Below, in pieces: positions 59,701 to 64,000 of a stretch of 64,000 nt of DNA. The stretch covers positions 124,001-188,000 of the forward strand of contig CAOLHI010000747.1 in NCBI GenBank assembly GCA_948474755.1, in the 5' to 3' direction. The stretch's first letter is position 1. The number at the start of each line of letters is the position of its first letter. The notes under the pieces are model-generated. The model worked only from the letters and a program-made list of their open reading frames with translations, was not told the DNA's origin and searched no databases. The position numbers were made by a program, and so were the translations under genes. The stretch is from Ctenosaura bakeri (taxonomy: Eukaryota; Chordata; Lepidosauria; Squamata; Iguanidae).

Positions 59701-62290
59701 AGAGTGCTTACTTAGGTTGTGGAAGTTATTCACCTTTTTTAAAAACTTTCACCAGGGTTCTGTACTCCGAACCCTCAGAAAAGTCAAGGGGCCACTGTAT
59801 GATGGATCTACATTGTTCATGCAACTTTTCATGAATGAATGCTGTGGGGGAAAGTTCAAGTATAGCTCAGTTAACAAATTCAGTGTGTTCTTGGGCTTTA
59901 CTTTAACTGAAAATTTGGTATCAGGGCAGAAATAAAATGGAAGCAATAGGGATAGGTACCTACGTTGCATAAAAGAAGCGCAGTTCAATAGGTTTAAACA
60001 AAGGTTTATTCAACATCAATAATATGCACATGTGAAATGAAACAACCAGGTCCTGTAAGCCTTACATCACTAAACATTTCAAACTTTCACTTGAAAGGCC
60101 ACCTGAAGGGTTCCTCCAAAGTACATCCAGGGATGGCCCTTTCTTTCACAAGCCTCCACATTTTTTAACATTTCCATTTTGATGGCCAGACTTACAGATC
60201 TATGCTTCTTTAACATGCTAGTGAGAGCTAGTTAAGCAAGCATATCTGCTCTCCCCTTTTCTCTGTGTTTTACTGTTCACACATAGTCAATATGGGAGAC
60301 AGCTGGTGGTTACATTGCCTATTGTAGGCAAGCTCACACAACTACAGTAGGGTAAACTAGAACTGAATCCCATTCTCTCCCCAGCTCAAACTTCTACTGT
60401 CTTGTTTACTGAAGACATTCTGGTGCAAGTGGACACCAGAGGTCTGTATTTCTCTGTTCATCCTAATGCTGATGTTGCAAAAAATGTCCAGATAGATAGA
60501 CAATGAGAAAGGGGGGTGGGCTGGGCAGGTGTAAAAAGAGTTTAAAAATGAGCTTCTTTGTCAGAAGCTTTGTCAATTGAGGTATGCTTGTATTAGGAAA
60601 ATATTTGTTTGATTTGATTATGCCCAACATATTGGCAACAATCTATTAATACTGGGAAGTGCAGCCCCTCTGTAATATGCACCTACTAGCTGGCCATTGA
60701 CAACTCCAGCTCTTCAAATGTTAATGACTATTCATGCACATAGAAGTTGGGATTTGAGAGAGAGGCTACAATGGTTGAGGTATGAGGTAAGATGGGGAAC
60801 TAGAGTGCATCTGATTTCTTAATAGCAAGATTGCATATATCAACTTATGATAAGTGCTGGTATAGTTATCATAGCCATCTTAGTAGGTTAATCCCTACAG
60901 TAGCAGGAAGGCATTTTGTATCATTTGCACAGGTATACCCTTCTGGTCCATCTTGATTAATCTGGAATAGTCTCCTGGTTCACAATCAGTATTACAAGTA
61001 GTGATTAAAATTGCTATTATTCCAAAAACATGCAGTAAAATAAGTGAAACCTCACTATAAACATTTATTTAAGAATCTCGAGAAGGGCAAAACAGTGAAA
61101 AAATGCCAAAAATTAAAATAGACTATGGTAAAGCAATGATATTTCAGAGGAAGTAACTGGCAAAACCACCTCTGAGTATTCCTTGCTTAAGAAGACCCTA
61201 TGAAATTCATGGAGCTGCCCAAAGTTAATGGGCAAGTTGAAGGCACATGTACACGCAAAACAATGAAAAGATCAGGATATCACCTCACTCCTTGACTATA
61301 GAGCAGATCAGGGTATCCTTTTCTGAAATGTTTCTTCTTCTTTTAATACACCAGCATAAATGTGTGAATTACAGAAATTGTAATCAGTCAGCTCATTCAC
61401 CCTGCATGCTTTTAATTCAGACTCTGTGAATGCAAATATAGAAATGATACAGAAATTATTCTCAAGTTGCTACTTGTTAAAGTTGTTGGTGTCATGCAGG
61501 CCTATCATCATTTCCAAATAAAAATATTTACATGTCTTTAAAAAACCTCTGAAAAACTGGATGCCTGTCTCCTTTTCAGACTTTGGGAATTAATGGGATC
61601 TAGCTTGAAAGAAAGAAAAGGTTATATTCATGAAAACGTAAAAAATACCTGCTTAGATCATTTTCCATTGTATAGTATAACATGTCTTAGATTTAATGCC
61701 CTGGATTTGTCAGAAAATATCTATTAATATTTACCCACTTACTTAAGCCTTTAAAGTAAAGCAGGCAAAAGTAGATACAGGTATTGTAGATGAACAAAAG
61801 TTATTTTAAAGCATTCATCAGTGCTCAGTCTGTGATTGATAAAGTACATGGGTTTCTGTAGTTGAGCATGGTGATATTTTTGTTATTATTATTTTTATTT
61901 TATTACTTGAACATTTCTTTTAGTGCCTAAATTTCATAATCTAAAAATGATTTCAAGTTACCATCTGAAGTTCCCATTCGTACAGAGAAATGTTTGATTA
62001 CATAACCAGCCTGTAACAAAAAGATTTCATGAGAGAACCAACAAATGACAACTTCAAATGGCAGTTCTATAGTTGCATGAAAACTATAGCCCAGCAGACC
62101 TTTGTTTAAAGCACAAGCAAGGGAGTAAAGGGGTTTCTTTTAGTTTTCTCTGTGTAAGAGATATAATGTATGACTTCTATTCAATACCATGATTAATGTG
62201 GCTTTCTTTTTCCCCCCTAGAATCTTTTATTGATGTTGATGCAGATTTCCATGCTAGAGTGCCTGTGGTGGTGTGCAAAGAAAAACAAAG
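47280..62290 (+). CDS. TUT7: TUT7 (ZCCHC6) terminal uridylyltransferase 7, N-terminal part, seven coding exons, continues past the window
   Basis: TUT7 is a cytoplasmic RNA uridylyltransferase. In known vertebrates it adds U to pre-let-7 and to mRNAs with short poly(A) tails, redundantly with TUT4. Seven exons join in phase (join 47280-47782, 50167-50345, 52718-52834, 54504-54681, 57582-57670, 58642-58693, 62221-62290), giving about 395 of roughly 1,500 residues. Visible in order: start region (MGDAAKP), a basic then acidic linker ending in GPVIDES, ELLGLQQAEERLKRD, a U1-like C2H2 zinc finger, LPPPTP, and the N-terminal nucleotidyltransferase fold with GSSCSRFGFKNSDVN and SFIDVDADFHARVPVVVC. 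These match vertebrate TUT7 better than TUT4, as recalled without a search. The active second domain, CCHC knuckles and stop lie beyond the window. One extra A in the first coding exon breaks the frame. Identification is strong and exon edges are good. Confidence 0.95.
48587..48770 (-). mobile_element. tRNA-derived SINE, reverse orientation, TUT7 intron
   Basis: Left to right: GTGTGACTTCAAGTTATTTC, CTTATGGAAACCTTACC, GAGAGTATGTGATATGCCCA, GGTTATCCAGTGGGATTCC, GGGAATCACACCCTGGTCTCC, then AGACCACTACACCACACTGG. This is the same family as the 42,994 copy but more diverged. Confidence 0.8.
49778..49890 (-). mobile_element. L2-like 3' tail, reverse orientation
   Basis: ATATTTATTTATTATGTTTG, TATGCCAGCTTTCTCCCAG, TATGGGACCCAAGGCAGCTT read in reverse as the L2 3' end (a GCCGCC-type block then an AAATAAATA tail). 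Short and diverged. Confidence 0.55.
50167..50345 (+). CDS. TUT7: TUT7 coding exon: basic/acidic linker
   Basis: The acceptor AG at 50,165-50,166 follows a T-rich tract. The G left by the previous exon plus AA here makes a Glu codon, so the frame enters MKKYRKPRRSRR. The donor GTACTT starts at 50,346, with phase 0 out. The peptide has a lysine/arginine-rich patch (RKPRRSRRMRK) that could serve in RNA binding or localisation. It is followed by an acidic stretch (ENDQDDEMD) and the conserved GPVIDESLL and ELLGLQQAEERLKRD segments. Spacing and order match the same exon in mammalian TUT7. Confidence 0.93.
50876..50918 (+). repeat. Exact 20-bp tandem duplication, TUT7 intron
   Basis: The unit ATCTCTCATTTTCCTATGTT at 50,876-50,895 is repeated without change at 50,896-50,915, followed by ATC. 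Just before it, 50,700-50,800 has a looser duplication of GACAAACTATG and CTTAACATAC. Confidence 0.9.
52718..52834 (+). CDS. TUT7: TUT7 coding exon: U1-like C2H2 zinc finger
   Basis: A 39-codon phase 0-0 exon between acceptor CCTTAG and donor GTGAGT at 52,835. It encodes RPRSYPTAKYTCKLC and then AHKHIKEKRHKKNIK. The cysteines and histidines fit C-x2-C-x12-H-x5-H, the matrin/U1-type finger that precedes the N-terminal nucleotidyltransferase module in TUT4 and TUT7. All four zinc ligands are intact. The strong consensus donor and near-identity to mammalian TUT7 make this one of the safest exons here. Confidence 0.96.
54504..54681 (+). CDS. TUT7: TUT7 coding exon: start of N-terminal nucleotidyltransferase-like module
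   Basis: The acceptor CCAAAG ends at 54,503 and the donor GTAATG starts at 54,682. The exon holds 59 codons plus one base (phase 1 out). The peptide begins EKQEQQLLTALPPPTP and continues into an amphipathic helical stretch (IGIAIEKVVQEFGL, then LEQRLGIKATMENVL). In this family that stretch is the helix before the Pol-beta-type nucleotidyltransferase core. The trailing G joins AT of the next exon to make the Asp of DCSLRLYG. About 120 bp downstream lie a Tigger-like MITE and then an L2 LINE. Confidence 0.95.
54800..55238. mobile_element. Tigger/pogo-like MITE with an internal minisatellite, TUT7 intron
   Basis: The left end CAGTAGGACCCCTGTCTCCA and right end GGGGGAGTCCTACTG are inverted. TA flanks at 54,798-54,799 and 55,239-55,240. 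The Tigger-like GGGGATTGGTTCCAGG and ACTGAAATCTGCAGATAGTA follow the left end. The interior has two clear copies and one degraded copy of a roughly 75-bp unit (CACTGGGATTGGGG, GAGTTGGCAAG, TTCTGCACTCCCC). The GC-rich interior gives spurious ORFs on both strands. Confidence 0.85.
55440..57560 (+). mobile_element. L2-clade LINE, about 2.1 kb, in TUT7 intron, sense orientation
   Basis: Translated pieces in order: NNHFADKISQIRADLDAG, CLKEAIIRPLLKKPSLDPLD, NNYRPVSHFPFLSKVIERA, AYLDPFQTGFRAGYGVETA, SGIPQGAVLSPMPFNIYMKP, YQYADDTQIYLS (catalytic YADD), KNRLKLNPDKTKVL, ILKPLHWLPI and KALYGLGPAYLRDRLLPYN. This is L2-type reverse transcriptase and C-terminus. It is broken by a frameshift near 56,205, stops near 56,292 and 56,577, and a frameshift near 57,030. 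The 3' UTR ends GAGAGGCGGGATACAAATAA followed by (ATT)n running up to the TUT7 exon at 57,582. The 5' part is missing. Confidence 0.93.
57582..57670 (+). CDS. TUT7: TUT7 coding exon: GSS motif of the inactive nucleotidyltransferase
   Basis: The acceptor CTATAG ends at 57,581 and the donor GTAAGT starts at 57,671. The peptide is (D)CSLRLYGSSCSRFGFKNS followed by DVNLDIQFPAS. GSS is the nucleotide-binding motif of Pol-beta-type transferases. An active enzyme would have D-x-D after it, but here the second Asp is Asn (DVN). This agrees with the known catalytically dead N-terminal domain of TUT7, which acts as a Lin28/pre-let-7 interaction platform. The pyrimidine tract in front merges with the ATT/GTT-rich tail of an L2 LINE ending only a few tens of bases upstream. 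Confidence 0.96.
58642..58693 (+). CDS. TUT7: TUT7 coding exon (MSQPDVLLLVQESLKNS)
   Basis: A 52-bp exon with acceptor TTCATAG ending at 58,641 and donor GTAAGG at 58,694. It encodes MSQPDVLLLVQESLKNS plus one base, joining in phase to FPAS upstream and to the ESFIDVDADF exon downstream. It matches the short helix between core strands of the N-terminal nucleotidyltransferase fold in TUT7. Confidence 0.95.
59315..59797. mobile_element. Tigger-like MITE, about 483 bp, TUT7 intron
   Basis: It starts CAGTCCGCTCTCCACATTCG and ends GTCAAGGGGCCACTG, with TA on both sides (59,313-59,314 and 59,798-59,799). Sub-terminal GTGGGTTTGACCTTTG and GTACTCCGAACCCTC are characteristic. A second, older copy lies at 9,704-10,209. 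ORFs across it have no recognisable domain. Confidence 0.8.
59855..60590. mobile_element. Probable DNA-transposon remnant with CTCAGTTAAC/GTCAATTGAG ends, TUT7 intron
   Basis: The left end AAGTATAGCTCAGTTAACAA, TTCAGTGTGTTCTTGGG and the right end CTTTGTCAATTGAGGTATGC are roughly inverted. The interior block GTGAAATGAAACAACCAGGT recurs at 16,383-16,402, and AAAATTTGGTATCAG recurs as AAAATTTGGTACCAG near 16,270. No coding frame. Confidence 0.5.
61145..61252 (+). mobile_element. SINE 3' fragment, TUT7 intron
   Basis: Reads GAGGAAGTAACTGGCAAAAC, CACCTCTGAGTATTCCTTGC, AGAAGACCCTATGAAATTCA, then CAAGTTGAAGGCACATGTAC. This is the plus-orientation 3' body of the SINE type seen reversed at 16,430-16,556. 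Confidence 0.6.
62221..62290 (+). CDS. TUT7: TUT7 coding exon (ESFIDVDADFHARVPVVVC), last one in the window
   Basis: The acceptor is a strong C/T tract ending CCCCTAG at 62,220, and the donor GTCTCA starts at 62,291. The carried G plus AA gives Glu, then SFIDVDADFHARVPVVVCKEKQ, leaving phase 2. In this fold VDADFHARVPVV is the strand where an active transferase carries its third carboxylate. The next family segment (GLLCKVSAG) is not found in the remaining 1.7 kb, so the following exon lies outside the window. Confidence 0.95.
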
Positions 62291-62397
62291 GTCTCAGTCA
62301 GCATATTTGTGTGTTCTTACAGTTTGCAGTCATGTAAACCATACATGCCCTTAGCTTCGGTACTAAGTAACTAAAAGAGAAAAAAAGGAAAGGAAAG

Positions 62398-62454
62398 AAC
62401 AGAGAAAGAAAGAGAGAGAAAGAGAAAGAAAGAAAGAAAGAAAGAAAGAAGAAA
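62398..62454 (+). repeat. (GAAA)n microsatellite, TUT7 intron
   Basis: A purine tract of GAAA, GAGA and GAAAG units, about 57 bp, lies about 110 bp after the 62,221-62,290 exon. Confidence 0.9.
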
Positions 62455-62797
62455 AGTTCTCAGTAGTCATCCAGCTTAGTCATTGGTTTATCAGATGTCC
62501 CTATAAAGTGTTCAGGCTGGGCGTAAGGAAAATGTCCCTCAGGAACTGGTATACAGAGGCATGCTGTTACTGGAAATGAATATACCCCTCATGATTTAGT
62601 ACCTAATGATAAAACTTAACCCTCCATTAATTTTTCTTAACCCCTTTTAAAATTGCCCAAATTAGTGGCCACCTCACATATTGCACTAGTGAATTCATTA
62701 GTTAAACTCAGCACTGCTTTGTATTCAGTAGAATTTATCACCTAATGAGCATGTTTAAAGCTGGAGTATCTCCATCTCACTAATGTAAGAGTGTTTT

Positions 62798-62891
62798 TCC
62801 AGATGTTGCTGGACTGCAACTCCCATATGCCTTAGTCAACATAACCAGTGGTGAGGGGTCATGGGAGTTGTAATCCAGCAGCATCCAGATG
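62798..62891. repeat. Palindromic short MITE (CCAGATGTTGCTGGACT)
   Basis: The left arm CCAGATGTTGCTGGACTGCA then ACTCCCAT, and the right arm CATGGGAGTTGTAATCCAGC, AGCATCCAGATG, are inverted with few mismatches around a roughly 35-bp loop (CCTTAGTCAACATAACCAG). It is a common squamate foldback element. A degraded relative lies at 15,963-16,045. Confidence 0.7.
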
Positions 62892-64000
62892 GCACATGCT
62901 GTCCATGCCATGCACTGTATCCAAACCTAAAGCAGTAGCATTGGAATCTTTGGTTCCCTTTCTGCCACACTCCTTTCTGGCACTGAAAATCTGTTCCACA
63001 GGGTTTCCCAGGACTGGTTGGGAGAGGGTTTAGGGGACATGAGAAGAGGATTATCCCCCTTCCATTTGTACCCACATGTGTAAACATGAATGAAGTAGCA
63101 GAATGACTTAAATATGACACAGTATATTAAGGTGGCATACTTCTGCACACTGCCTTATTAGGAATAAATCCCACTGAACACATTGGACCCTACTTCTCAG
63201 TAATGTTTGTGGGTTTGTACTATAAATATAATCAGGAATACCTTGTGTAACTTTAATATTCAGCCAGGAACAGTAATACTCCTTCTGTACATTTCTAACC
63301 ATTTCTTTGACATTACCTACTTAAGAGCTGCCACATGTGTCCTGCTCTCATTTTTACTTTAGAAATAAAGTTGTAGATTTTTTTAAAGGACTTGGCATAG
63401 AGAATGCCATAAAGAAGTTTCAGGACTTCTTTGATTAAAAATAATATATTTCAGAATGTTATTTATCTATTAGAAATCTAGTGATAGTAGAGGTAGTACT
63501 TAATACTTACTAGTGAGATTTATGGTATGTTATTAGTGATATGCCTTTGTAGGTGTATACATCTGCTATAGCTTTAATGGAGACATTAACAATGCATTGA
63601 ATTTCCCCAGTTACTTTCTTAAAGGAATGTCTGTCTACTGATATATTTTGCTATAAATCTACATGAGGATTAATCATAATATAAAAATAAGTTTACATAT
63701 AGTAGTAAAACAATCATAAACCAGTACCAGATAAGGACATTGCTTACATGTGACAGTGGTTTCTTGAACATGTATATCAATCCAACTGTGTTATCCAGCT
63801 TGAGACAAAAAAGTCACTCAGCAAACAGGGATCCCAGCCTGACAAAAGTCATAATAGCTATCTCAGCCATGACGTTTTTATAATGCATTCAGCAGAACCA
63901 GTCATTCCATTGCTGCTGCTAGCTGCACATCTCCTCATCCTCCCTGTATCTCTAGGTAACTTGTCGTGAAAGGACATAACAGGTTTTGACATGATTATGG

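Noticed and set aside
59291..59834. Overlapping 122-166 residue frames on both strands
   Set aside because: Contained in or crossing the Tigger-like MITE at 59,315-59,797; no coding signature.
1..64000. CRISPR arrays, operons, phage or bacterial defence systems
   Set aside because: No regularly spaced direct repeats, no dense same-strand ORFs; splice sites, LINEs and SINEs show vertebrate nuclear DNA.

Overview
The window is vertebrate nuclear DNA, most probably from a squamate reptile (a lizard). It is AT-rich and full of degraded transposons typical of squamates: CR1 and L2 LINEs, tRNA- and 5S-derived SINEs, a Penelope-like element, and many hAT-, Tigger- and Harbinger-like MITEs. Coding sequence is sparse and split by introns. 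Species cannot be named from this evidence.

Only one host gene is recognisable: TUT7 (ZCCHC6), the terminal uridylyltransferase, on the + strand. A CpG island at about 43,480-44,200 is its likely promoter and untranslated first exon. Seven coding exons follow at 47,269-47,782, 50,167-50,345, 52,718-52,834, 54,504-54,681, 57,582-57,670, 58,642-58,693 and 62,221-62,290. All six splice junctions join in phase and rebuild the TUT7 N-terminus: start region, basic/acidic linker, U1-like C2H2 zinc finger and the start of the inactive N-terminal nucleotidyltransferase domain. The gene runs off the right edge. The first coding exon carries one apparent extra A in an eight-A run, which breaks the frame.

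Positions 1 to about 43,400 hold no host gene that I can support. In human the TUT7 promoter faces a long desert towards GAS1, so an empty upstream flank is expected. This flank and the introns are a dense transposon record. It includes clear nesting: a hAT element with perfect 8-bp target duplications inside an older MITE, and an L2 tail inside another MITE. It also includes a Penelope-like remnant whose GIY-YIG coding halves lie head to head on opposite strands, and a young palindromic MITE next to the TUT7 CpG island that is a perfect 180-bp inverted repeat. An L2 LINE in the TUT7 intron before the 57,582 exon ends so close to that exon that its ATT-rich tail appears to form the 3' splice-site tract.

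I see no bacterial-style operon, CRISPR array, defence system or functional tRNA/rRNA gene. The most interesting items are structural: the palindrome, the inversion, and the L2/exon boundary.
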